This document shows, one piece after another, positions 17,968 to 25,687 of a DNA stretch of 63,918 nt (position 1 is the first letter of the stretch; each line of letters opens with the position of its first letter). The position numbers were made by a program, and so were the translations under genes. Source of the DNA: JALQUL01 sp040382935 (GTDB taxonomy: Bacteria; Pseudomonadota; Gammaproteobacteria; Burkholderiales; Burkholderiaceae_C); NCBI GenBank assembly GCA_040382935.1, contig JBEIEP010000017.1:1-63918 (forward strand), written 5' to 3'. The notes beneath the pieces are model-generated. The model was not told the origin of the DNA. It saw only the letters and a list, made by a program, of their open reading frames with translations, and ran no database searches.

Positions 17968-19239
17968 CTAGGTGGCTTGGATAACCTGGGCCATGCGGGC
18001 GATTTCAGACCTGGGTAATCCAAGGCTTTGGGCTATTTTTTGCCACGAGCGAACCGCGTGTTCAATCTCGGCCCGCAGTGCTTTGGCTTTCGACTTATTC
18101 AGTCGATACAGGTCGGCTGTGGCCATGGCCGCCTCTAGGTCGGGGTGGGAGCTGTTGCCGTCTATCGTCAGGGTGTGATGATCTCTATGCGGGTTGGGAT
18201 TGACATCAAAAGCAGGGGCCAAGCGCCAGCCAGTCGTCTCACGGATAAATCCGTGGTTGCGCAAATGGTCGTCTCGATTGCCTATGCAAATGTTGAATAG
18301 AACGCGCCTAAACAACTGCTCCAAATCCTGGTCGATAGCGCCCTGCGCCCCAGCATCGGAGATGAATTGCGCCAAATCAAGATAGCTGGCTTGGGTGACC
18401 CCGTCTGTGGCCTCTAACAGAGTCATGGCAGAAGAAAACATTCTGCGCTCGGTGCCGGTTGGGCCTTGTCTGTCGAAGCGTTGACTACAGTAGGTGGTAT
18501 GGCGTTCGGTCAGTCGCAGCCCCTGTGCGGGTGGCACCCAAATACCCGCTTGTTGGGCCAAACGCTGAACCAGTAACTCCCATGCCCCTACATCGTATCG
18601 ATCCATAGGGGACGGAAATTTCGCAATCCACAATGATCCGTCCGCCTGCGCAAAATTGGCCTTGGGTCTTGCGCCCCCCAACGACGTACCGGGGGCCATC
18701 AAAAGGCTTAACCATTGCTCGTACTCGGGTTGCTCCTCGGCGTTGTCTTGTTCCAAGGCTCGACTGGCGCGCGCCAGTGCAGGTAAATCGGTGACTGGGG
18801 GCACGCCCAGCAGACTGTTGTCCAGAAACGGGGCATCGTCGGACTCCCGCAACCGTATCGCGCCCATGCGGGTTAGGTCATGCACACCCAGTAAGAAGTC
18901 GATTTCTTGTAGACGCCTTACAGGTCTGCTGTCACGCCTAGCATTCATGGCTTCACGGCGTTCCATCAATACGCGGCCCCAGCGATCTGGCGACGAGTCC
19001 ATAAAGACACCGAAGGCCTGGGCGGGATGTGCGGGATGCTGCTCACCCCGGTACAAGACCAGGCGCGGGTCCAGCACAAACGCGTTGGCGTGATTGAGCC
19101 AACGGGAATCGTACTCAAATGACAAAGGCGCGTCGCCTCGATTGGTGTGACGCCACAAGGTGCCCACAAGGCAGGTGCCGCCGAGTTCTTTGGCGTCCAA
19201 GAATACTTGGTAGGCGCGCCTATTCGATGCTTGCGCCAT
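17968..19239 (-). CDS. hipA: HipA-family toxin kinase
   Basis: Serine/threonine kinase toxin of 423 residues. E. coli HipA phosphorylates glutamyl-tRNA synthetase and so induces persistence. The HipA N-terminal domain (about 5-105) is followed by the kinase core with the glycine-rich segment SLGGARPKANF, the catalytic loop GNRDDHLRNHGF and AFDVNPNP. Start set at 19239: this gives MAQASNRRAYQVFLDAKELG and a 20-base overlap with the hipB stop. A longer frame would run deep into hipB. Together with HipB it is a complete type II toxin-antitoxin module. Confidence 0.9.
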   Translation of the reverse strand: MAQASNRRAYQVFLDAKELGGTCLVGTLWRHTNRGDAPLSFEYDSRWLNHANAFVLDPRLVLYRGEQHPAHPAQAFGVFMDSSPDRWGRVLMERREAMNARRDSRPVRRLQEIDFLLGVHDLTRMGAIRLRESDDAPFLDNSLLGVPPVTDLPALARASRALEQDNAEEQPEYEQWLSLLMAPGTSLGGARPKANFAQADGSLWIAKFPSPMDRYDVGAWELLVQRLAQQAGIWVPPAQGLRLTERHTTYCSQRFDRQGPTGTERRMFSSAMTLLEATDGVTQASYLDLAQFISDAGAQGAIDQDLEQLFRRVLFNICIGNRDDHLRNHGFIRETTGWRLAPAFDVNPNPHRDHHTLTIDGNSSHPDLEAAMATADLYRLNKSKAKALRAEIEHAVRSWQKIAQSLGLPRSEIARMAQVIQAT

Positions 19240-19594
19240 CACTGTCCTTTGCCTGCGCAGCCAGGTCCGTTTGAGCCGACTTCTTGGCAGGGCGTTGACC
19301 CACAGACGGGCGCAGTTGCAAATCCTGCAACTTTCGGCCCAGCGGGTCTTCTTTGGCGACAAGGTCTAAATCTGCATCCAGACCCAATACACGCAAGGCA
19401 CGCAGATAGGTGCCCAAGGCCACATTAGGGTCACCTTTTTCTAGGCGGTTGAGGGTGTCACGCGAGACAGCCATGCGCTCGGCCATTAGTACGGTGCTCA
19501 ATTTGCGCCGCAAACGGGCCAAGCGTAGCCGCTCACCCAAGGCCGTTAACTGGCGCTGCGCGTTGGGGAATGCGGATGGATAGATTCGACTCAT
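19220..19594 (-). CDS. hipB: HipB-like XRE-family antitoxin
   Basis: A 124-residue protein with an XRE helix-turn-helix (about residues 18-75: LGERLRLARLRRKLSTVLMAERMAVSRDTLNRLEKGDPNVALGTYLRAL region, positions 19370-19545). The Lys/Ala-rich tail is longer than that of E. coli HipB. It binds and inhibits HipA and represses the operon. It lies first, overlapping hipA by 20 bases. A perfect inverted repeat just upstream of its start is the likely operator. Confidence 0.9.
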   Translation of the reverse strand: MSRIYPSAFPNAQRQLTALGERLRLARLRRKLSTVLMAERMAVSRDTLNRLEKGDPNVALGTYLRALRVLGLDADLDLVAKEDPLGRKLQDLQLRPSVGQRPAKKSAQTDLAAQAKDSDGASIE

Positions 19595-19597
19595 AGC

Positions 19598-19644
19598 GTC
19601 CGATATTATCGACTTAGTTTATCTATTTGCCTACTATATCGGAC
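19598..19644. promoter_or_regulatory. Likely HipB operator
   Basis: GTCCGATAT (19598-19606) and ATATCGGAC (19636-19644) form a perfect nine-base inverted repeat starting four bases before the hipB start, enclosing an A/T-rich segment that can hold the promoter. Binding by HipB is inferred from position. Confidence 0.6.
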
Positions 19645-19683
19645 AATTATTCGGAGCACATTGGGTCGGGAGAACTGGACTTG

Positions 19684-19921
19684 AACCTAGAAACGGCAGT
19701 TGGACAGGCCCGAATGAGCTGTCAGGCGGGGCGCTGGCAAGGCGCAACGACGACGCGGGCCTCTGCCCGCTAGGAGGCGCAACGCCGCCAGAGCGCTGCA
19801 TGGCGGCTCAGTCGGGTCTGTAGCGCGCTCACCTACACGGTGAAGGTTGAGGGGCGTTAAAACATCAATTTTCATACGGCTTTACCAAAAGAAGGAAGCG
19901 GTCAACTGCCGTTTCTAGGTT
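19684..19921. repeat. 238-bp element bounded by 19-bp perfect inverted repeats
   Basis: AACCTAGAAACGGCAGTTG (19684-19702) recurs in reverse complement at 19903-19921. The G+C-rich interior has no credible gene; a short minus-strand frame inside looks accidental. The layout resembles a miniature inverted-repeat element or a long palindromic intergenic repeat. It fills the gap between hipB and the DUF2520 gene, ending just beyond that gene's stop. I see no matching transposase in the window and no clear target-site duplication. Confidence 0.7.
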
Positions 19922-19926
19922 GAAAG

Positions 19927-20793
19927 CTATTTGGATTGCGCCATCTGCCGCGCCAAGGCACTCAGTGCCAAGTAGGCGTCGCCCGCCGCAGGGTTCCATT
20001 GCTGCACCGACTGGTGTTGGCGTGCTACCAACTCGGTATCACCCCTTGCCGCAGGGCCGGTTAAGGCGGCGCGTGGCCCTAGTGTGAGGGTGTTGTGGCT
20101 GGCGTTTTGCAGCATGCGCGGCCATAGGGTGTTAATGATCTCGGGGGGCACGCCGCTGTCGGCCCACAGGTCTAGCGCGGTTTGTTGGATCACCGGCAAA
20201 AAGTTAGAGGCAAACACGGCCGCTGCGTGGTAACGCATTTTGTGGGCGGCTTGTATCTCAAAACACTGTGCGCCCAAGGCCGTCAACAGGGCTTGCAAAA
20301 CAGGCAGTGCCTGGGCATCCCCCTCTAACGCCACTGGGGTGCCTGCAAACTGCTGTAGTGCCAAATCGTGCTGTGCAAAGCTGAGTACCGGGTGGGCACT
20401 GGCGATACGCCAACCCAAGGGGGCTTGGGCCAAGGCCGATAGTTCTGAACTGGCCAGAGCGCCGCTCAGGTGCAGGGCCATGGGTGGGGTGTTTGTGAGA
20501 CCGGCTGTGGGCTTTGATGGCACCCTAGCCCAGTGCTGGGCAAGCGCCTGTGCGGCACCCCGCAGGTGCTGGTCAGAGGTGCCAAAAATCCACACATCGG
20601 CAGGCCGCATGGCAGACATTTGCTCCACTGCGTGGCCCACCCCCATCACCGCCACGGCCTGCTGGGCAGAGGCCAAGGAACGGGTTAGCACATCTTGAAC
20701 GGTGGCCCCGGCTTTGTCAGCCAACAAGCGCCCCAGTACGCGGCCTACGCGGCCACAGCCCACCATATTGACCACCAAGGGCTGGCTCACCAA
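19927..20793 (-). CDS. Rossmann-fold/DUF2520 domain-containing protein
   Basis: A 288-residue cytoplasmic protein. The N-terminal NAD(P)-binding Rossmann domain has VNMVGCGRVGRVLGRLLADK (residues 8-27). A ketopantoate-reductase-like DUF2520 C-terminal domain follows (about 150-280, with QAAHKMRYHAAAVFASNFLP). It is probably an oxidoreductase of unknown substrate; relatives are often near pantothenate genes, but none is seen here. Its start overlaps the stop of the RbgA-like gene by seven bases, so the two are co-transcribed. Confidence 0.82.
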   Translation of the reverse strand: MVSQPLVVNMVGCGRVGRVLGRLLADKAGATVQDVLTRSLASAQQAVAVMGVGHAVEQMSAMRPADVWIFGTSDQHLRGAAQALAQHWARVPSKPTAGLTNTPPMALHLSGALASSELSALAQAPLGWRIASAHPVLSFAQHDLALQQFAGTPVALEGDAQALPVLQALLTALGAQCFEIQAAHKMRYHAAAVFASNFLPVIQQTALDLWADSGVPPEIINTLWPRMLQNASHNTLTLGPRAALTGPAARGDTELVARQHQSVQQWNPAAGDAYLALSALARQMAQSK

Positions 20794-21725
20794 CGCACCC
20801 CGGCACGGTTCTTGGCACGCTCTTTGGCGAACTGTTCTTTTTTGGCAGTGCGCTCTTGCTCACGCACATGGCCTTGCGCCAGCCAACCCGAGTACTCATC
20901 GGGTGTTTCTAAGCTAATAGGCCCTAGCGCACCGCTTCTAAAATCAGCCACCAAGGCCTCGGCAGCCTTTTGCAAGTCCACCACACCACCGGGGCGCAAA
21001 GCCCCTTTACGGCGGCCTATTTGCGCCAGCAGTTCTTCGTCGGGTGCGGCCATACTGTCTTGGCAGTGGTAACGCGCCGCCAACTCGGGCGCATAGTGTT
21101 GTTTAAGGTAGTCCAGCAGCCACAGGGCCACTTCTTGGTCGTCGTAGGCGTTCTTGCCCACCGCCCCACTGGCCGCCAAGTTAAAGCCGCTTTCGTGAAT
21201 AAATATGCGCGGCCACAACACCCCCGGCGTGTCATACAGGTAGCACCCGTCGGCCAGCACATGGCGCTGCATGGCGCGGGTCACACCCGCTTCGTCGCCG
21301 GTCTTGGCATGCTTCTTTTTAATCAGGCTGTTGATGAGTGTGGACTTGCCCACGTTGGGCACCCCGCAAATCATCATGCGCAAGGGTTTAAACAAGGTGC
21401 CGCGATGGGGCAGCATCTCTTGGCTGGCTTTTAGCAAACGCTTGACAGGCGCTTGATCCAAAGCGTTTAAGCCCAGCGCCCCGGTGCCTGCCTGTTGCTG
21501 GTAGTGGGCCATCCACAAGGCGGTGACGCGGGGGTCGGCAATGTCTTGTTTGTTAAGCACCTTGAGCGTGGGTTTGCCCTGGGTTAGCTCGGCCAACAGC
21601 GGGTTGCTGGACGACCCGGGCAGGCGTGCATCCAGCATCTCAATCACCAGGTCTATGCCCTTCATCGCGTCGGCTATCGCCTGACGCGTTAAATGCATAT
21701 GCCCCGGAAACCATTGGACGGCCAT
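20787..21725 (-). CDS. Ribosome biogenesis GTPase YlqF/RbgA family
   Basis: A 312-residue circularly permuted GTPase. The G4 motif NKQD (about 58-61) comes before the G1 motif GVPNVGKSTL (about 120-130) and G3 DTPG (about 165), the order diagnostic of the YlqF/YawG family. The N-terminus MAVQWFPGHMHLTRQAI is the family signature. RbgA acts in late assembly of the large ribosomal subunit. It is followed, with overlap, by the DUF2520 gene, and lies five bases after the SDR gene stop on the same strand. Confidence 0.92.
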   Translation of the reverse strand: MAVQWFPGHMHLTRQAIADAMKGIDLVIEMLDARLPGSSSNPLLAELTQGKPTLKVLNKQDIADPRVTALWMAHYQQQAGTGALGLNALDQAPVKRLLKASQEMLPHRGTLFKPLRMMICGVPNVGKSTLINSLIKKKHAKTGDEAGVTRAMQRHVLADGCYLYDTPGVLWPRIFIHESGFNLAASGAVGKNAYDDQEVALWLLDYLKQHYAPELAARYHCQDSMAAPDEELLAQIGRRKGALRPGGVVDLQKAAEALVADFRSGALGPISLETPDEYSGWLAQGHVREQERTAKKEQFAKERAKNRAGVRW

Positions 21726-21730
21726 ACGGG

Positions 21731-22636
21731 TTATCGCCCTATCGCCGCTTTGGCGATTTCGTTGGTGCCCTGTGCCGAGCCACTGGCGGGCACCATGTCA
21801 TCGTTGCGGTCTTGTACCTCGGCCAGCCGCTCCAGCAGGCGCTCGGGCGTGGTGTCATCCAAACCCAAATGCACCCCTTGCGTAAGCGTGATGTGCGCCG
21901 CCTCGTAAGTGCCCGCGCCCGCGCACAAAACCGTGCGGGTAGGTGCATCAGCGCAGGCCAGCACCAACATGGCGGGCACCACGGCCTCGGGTTTGAGCAG
22001 GGCCAACACCTCGGGGGGCATCAAATCCTCGGTCATGCGGGTGGCCGCCGTGGGGGCCAAGCAGTTGACACGGATATTGTTCTTGGCCCCTTCTAGCGCC
22101 AGGGTTTGCATTAGGCCCACCAAGGCCATCTTGGCCGCGCCATAGTTGCTTTGGCCAAAGTTACCGTACAGGCCGGTGGACGAGGTGGTCATCACAATGC
22201 GGCCGTATTTTTGCGCGTTCATGATGGGCCACACCGCTTTGCTGCAATGCACTGCACCCATTAAATGCACATCCACCACCAAGCTAAAGTCGGCCAGTTC
22301 CATTTTGGCAAAGGTCTTGTCACGCAAAATGCCCGCGTTGTTTACCAACACATCCACACGGCCCCACGCGTCCATGGCCTGCTGCACCATGGCTTGCACC
22401 GCATCAAAATCGGTTACCGATGCGCCGTTGGCAATGGCTTGCCCACCGCGTGCCACAATTTCATCCACCACCGCCTGCGCCGCACTCACCGAGCCACCAC
22501 TGCCATCACGGGCACCGCCCAAATCGTTCACCAACACCTTGGCACCGCGTGCCGCCAGCGCCAGTGCATGCTGCCGCCCTACGCCATTACCGGCACCGGT
22601 CACAATGGCGACTTGCCCCTGAAATTGCACATCCAT
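21731..22636 (-). CDS. Short-chain dehydrogenase/reductase, 17-beta-HSD4/hydroxyacyl-CoA dehydrogenase-like
   Basis: NAD(P)-dependent SDR of 301 residues. The cofactor motif is TGAGNGVGRQHALALAARG, NNAG occurs near residue 98, and the active site is SSTG with YGAAK. The segment VLVNDLGGARDGSG is typical of the dehydrogenase domain of peroxisomal-type multifunctional enzymes, suggesting a (3R)-hydroxyacyl-CoA or related substrate. There is no hydratase or sterol-carrier domain. Start set at 22636, 70 bases from the divergent Nudix gene. It heads a probable operon with RbgA and DUF2520. Confidence 0.85.
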   Translation of the reverse strand: MDVQFQGQVAIVTGAGNGVGRQHALALAARGAKVLVNDLGGARDGSGGSVSAAQAVVDEIVARGGQAIANGASVTDFDAVQAMVQQAMDAWGRVDVLVNNAGILRDKTFAKMELADFSLVVDVHLMGAVHCSKAVWPIMNAQKYGRIVMTTSSTGLYGNFGQSNYGAAKMALVGLMQTLALEGAKNNIRVNCLAPTAATRMTEDLMPPEVLALLKPEAVVPAMLVLACADAPTRTVLCAGAGTYEAAHITLTQGVHLGLDDTTPERLLERLAEVQDRNDDMVPASGSAQGTNEIAKAAIGR

Positions 22637-22705
22637 ACAAACCCCTATCATTACGTTCCTGATTGCCAAGTGCGCCCACGCACGATTGACCTGAGCCCCA
22701 CCTGA

Positions 22706-23602
22706 ATGGAACTTCATTTTAGTGAGATAAACACCCCTCCCACACCCGCTGCAACCGTGATTCTGTTGCGCAGCGGTGAGCAGAGGCTAGAAGTGCTGCT
22801 ACAAAAGCGCCACAGCCAAATGGCCGTGCTGGGGGGTGCCTATGTGTTTCCTGGTGGCAAAGTGGCACCTGAGGACCACACCAGCGCCTTAACCCAACGC
22901 CTAGACGCCGCGCCAGAGGCCTTGCACCAGCAATTGTCCCAAAGCGATATAGACCTGCCCCTGGCCACCGCGTTTTACATTGCCGGCCTGCGCGAACTGC
23001 TAGAAGAATCCACCATTTGGTTGGGTGCCTCGCACACCCTAAAACCACTGGCGGGCGGGGTTGATGCCCCGGCGCAAGGGTTTTTGGACTGGCTCACCCA
23101 GCACGACCTAAGCCTACCGGCCAGTACCCTGGTGCCCTGGTCACGCTGGATTACACCCAAGCTGGCGTCGGTTACGCGGCAACGCTTTGACACGGTGTTC
23201 TTTGTAGCGCAAATGCCGCACCACCAAGAGGCCGCCCACGACCATCAAGAAAGCACCGCCACACTGTGGGTGTCGCCCCGCCAAGCCCTTACCCAATACT
23301 GGCAGCACGAAGTAGAACTGGCACCGCCGCAAATCATGACGCTGGCGCACCTGTCGCGCTTTGACACCCCGACCGCCGCCCTGGCGGATGCACGGGGCCG
23401 CCCAGCCTTTTTGGTGGAACCCCATGCAGAAGATGTAGAGGGGACGCGCTGGCTGTGCTACCCCGGCGACAGTGCCCACAGCGTGGCGCAGCAACACATG
23501 CCCGGCCCCAGCCGCTTGGCCTGGCGCAACAAGCGCTTTGAGCCTGTGGGCGGGCTAGAAGCCTTTTTTGGCGATGCCACCGCTGTGCCGCACGCACCTT
23601 GA
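22706..23602 (+). CDS. Nudix hydrolase
   Basis: A 298-residue protein of the NUDT19-like Nudix group, which hydrolyse CoA or other nucleoside-diphosphate derivatives. It starts with the strand AATVILLRSG and FPGGKV (about residues 48-53), and the Nudix box helix is recognisable in GLRELLEESTIWL (about 92-105). The box is split by a long insertion between GG and RELxEE, as in NUDT7/NUDT19 relatives. It is divergent from the SDR gene and followed by a second Nudix gene 60 bases on. Substrate not assignable. Confidence 0.83.
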   Translation: MELHFSEINTPPTPAATVILLRSGEQRLEVLLQKRHSQMAVLGGAYVFPGGKVAPEDHTSALTQRLDAAPEALHQQLSQSDIDLPLATAFYIAGLRELLEESTIWLGASHTLKPLAGGVDAPAQGFLDWLTQHDLSLPASTLVPWSRWITPKLASVTRQRFDTVFFVAQMPHHQEAAHDHQESTATLWVSPRQALTQYWQHEVELAPPQIMTLAHLSRFDTPTAALADARGRPAFLVEPHAEDVEGTRWLCYPGDSAHSVAQQHMPGPSRLAWRNKRFEPVGGLEAFFGDATAVPHAP

Positions 23603-23662
23603 CCAACACTGCGCGGCCCCGTCCTTTTAAATCCATTTGAACCCTATACCCCACCGCATCCC

Positions 23663-24484
23663 ATGCTAGCCACACCCGCCAACTTCACCCCCCTGCTGCA
23701 CACACCGCCCCACACCGAATCTTTAAGTTTTGTGTTTTGCGGGGACCAACTCCTGCTGGCCGAGCACGACTTAAGCCTGCCCAGCGGCATGGCCTTGCGC
23801 TTGCTGGGTTTGGGCGATTCGCTGTTCCAACCCTTGGGCCTGTGGGAGGGCAAACTGTGCCGCGCCACCTGGATTGCCCCAGAGGACGAACTGCCCGCCG
23901 GTTTTGGTCTGCGCCGCCTGCGTTCTTTGTTTGGCGAAATGCCCGACGATTGGGTGGCCGTTGCCGCCCGCGCCTACCAAATCGCCGAGTGGGCCAGAAC
24001 CCACCGCTTTTGCGGGGCCTGCGGTACCAAGACCGTGTTTTCTGAAGGCGATAGATCGGCCAAGTGCCCCGCCTGCGGCCACAGCGCCTACCCCCGCATC
24101 TCACCGGCCATGATGGTGCTGATCAAAAAAGGCGACCACATCCTACTGGCCCGCCACGCCGGTAACAGGGGCGTGTTTGCCACCGCCTTGGCAGGCTTTT
24201 TAGAAGCAGGCGAATCCATAGAAGAAGCCATACACCGCGAGGTGTTTGAAGAAGTTGGCTTAAAGGTTAAAAACCCCCAATACTTTGGCAGCCAACCCTG
24301 GCCCTTCCCCCACTCACTGATGGTGGCCTTTACCGCCGAATACGACGGCGGCGAGATCGTACTAGACGAAAACGAAATCGCCGAGGCCAAGTGGTACGGG
24401 CCCAATGACCCCAAGCCCGAGATACCGGCTACGTTTTCGATTGCTGGGAGGTTGATTCGGGGGCATTGGCCTTGGGGGGAGTAG
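23663..24484 (+). CDS. nudC: NAD(+)/NADH diphosphatase (NudC-like)
   Basis: Nudix enzyme of 273 residues that cleaves NADH or NAD(+), and in some bacteria removes the NAD cap of RNA. Zinc ligands Cys117, Cys120, Cys135 and Cys138 form CGAC and CPAC. The Nudix box is GFLEAGESIEEAIHREVFEE (from 178). The NADH-pyrophosphatase signature SQPWPFPHSLM follows. All key parts are present at family length. It is the last housekeeping gene before the defence-like region. Confidence 0.92.
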   Translation: MLATPANFTPLLHTPPHTESLSFVFCGDQLLLAEHDLSLPSGMALRLLGLGDSLFQPLGLWEGKLCRATWIAPEDELPAGFGLRRLRSLFGEMPDDWVAVAARAYQIAEWARTHRFCGACGTKTVFSEGDRSAKCPACGHSAYPRISPAMMVLIKKGDHILLARHAGNRGVFATALAGFLEAGESIEEAIHREVFEEVGLKVKNPQYFGSQPWPFPHSLMVAFTAEYDGGEIVLDENEIAEAKWYGPNDPKPEIPATFSIAGRLIRGHWPWGE

Positions 24485-24539
24485 TAGGGTGAAGCGTTCT
24501 ATGCACGGACATTTCTGACGGTTGAACCTTGAGAGACAA

Positions 24540-25492
24540 GGTTAGGTACCACTAGGCCTCCTGTTTCCGTATGGTAGAAAAATTGTGTTTATCGACCGAA
24601 GTGTCAAGTTCCATCTTTCTAAGTACGACGTGGATGGTCGAAAGATAGAAATAGAACATCCAGCTCAACCAAATGCTAGCTTCGTATTCGGTCTTTTGTT
24701 TGTCATTGTGGTGCCGAATCCCGAACTGATTTGCGATCTGGAATAAGTCATTTTCGTCTGATTTCGTTAGATGTTTTTTTACCTCTTGCTTTAGACACTC
24801 CAATACGTCAGCTAAATCTCGCACTGCATGACGACGATCATCGATAGTTGAGCCATGGCGCCGATACTGCCGCACTGCTGCGTCTAGCCGGGATAGAACG
24901 TTTTGGTCCGAAGTAGGTAAGGCCGCCTCGAAAATTTGTTCCAGCCCTTCCTCTGGCTTATGCAGCACTTTTCCATCAGCGGACAACTCGAACCTTTGGC
25001 TATAGTGGGCAAAAATGCCGTTGACCTTTTTCCGATACTCCACTTGACCAAGCGATTTGTCGAAAGCATTCCAGTGCATTCCACATTCTCCCCAGGAGTG
25101 CATCGTTCCATCAATAGGTTTTGACACATGCTCGAAGAGGAATTCCAAGACGTCAAACAAATCGTCTTCTCTGTAAAAGAAGTACTTTAGATCAATCGGC
25201 CAAAGGTCTTTTTTTCGAATAGCCAGAAAAATCGCTAGTTCCGGATCCTGGACCGTACCACGTATGTGTCCAGCATCCACGCAATCGAAACCGAAAGCTT
25301 CATCGAAGTATCCGTCTGATCGTAGTTGCCCGTAGACACGGAAGAAAATATCTAAAATATCATTGAACGGAAGTCCTTTGGGATGCGGATTCTTACCGCT
25401 GCGCTGTGAATAATAGTGACTTGGCATTTGGATTGATCTCACGGGTTCAATGTCGCATACGGTGCAGCGTGAATTGGATCGGGTTAGGTACC
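24540..25492. repeat. 11-bp direct repeats flanking one gene
   Basis: GGTTAGGTACC occurs at 24540-24550, directly beyond the stop of the unknown gene, and again at 25482-25492, 40 bases upstream of its start. The pair encloses a single lower-G+C gene. It could be a duplicated target site or recombination site of a one-gene insertion. Confidence 0.5.
24552..25442 (-). CDS. Unknown protein with HEPN/Abi-like C-terminal region
   Basis: A 296-residue protein I cannot name. The C-terminal third (NQFGIRHHNDKQKTEYEASIW, then an aromatic-rich helix SWMFYFYLSTIHVVLRKM) resembles the C-terminal domain of abortive-infection proteins with a HEPN-like RHHN motif. If so, Arg and the two His could form an RNase site. 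The N-terminal part (about 1-150) is a mixed fold with many aromatic and acidic residues and no known signature. Its base composition is more A+T-rich than nudC, it stands next to the IetAS-like pair on the same strand, and it is bracketed by 11-bp direct repeats. A phage-defence effector is the likeliest role, inferred from context. Confidence 0.65.
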   Translation of the reverse strand: MRSIQMPSHYYSQRSGKNPHPKGLPFNDILDIFFRVYGQLRSDGYFDEAFGFDCVDAGHIRGTVQDPELAIFLAIRKKDLWPIDLKYFFYREDDLFDVLEFLFEHVSKPIDGTMHSWGECGMHWNAFDKSLGQVEYRKKVNGIFAHYSQRFELSADGKVLHKPEEGLEQIFEAALPTSDQNVLSRLDAAVRQYRRHGSTIDDRRHAVRDLADVLECLKQEVKKHLTKSDENDLFQIANQFGIRHHNDKQKTEYEASIWLSWMFYFYLSTIHVVLRKMELDTSVDKHNFSTIRKQEA

Positions 25493-25687
25493 TCCGAAAG
25501 AAACATACTGTTAAAAATGGTCCCTATTTTGGGTTGGCTAATTACCAGCCTTGAAAATGTACCCTTTTGAAAGATGTTAGCAATTCCCGATATCATTTTG
25601 TTTTCTGCTCATCGCTAAAATTTTTTACTCAATATCTGGTGTGATGCCGATGGCTGGACGCGCTTGTACGCCGCGACTGCAAATGGC
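25493..25687 (-). other. A/T-rich spacer between the protease gene and the HEPN-like gene
   Basis: It presumably holds the promoter for the 24552-25442 gene. I see no clear terminator for the protease gene and no further coding frame. Confidence 0.35.

Noticed and set aside
19687..19875. 62-residue frame inside the inverted-repeat element
   Set aside because: Arg/Ala/Pro-rich, no start signal, and it runs into the repeat arm; not credible as a gene.
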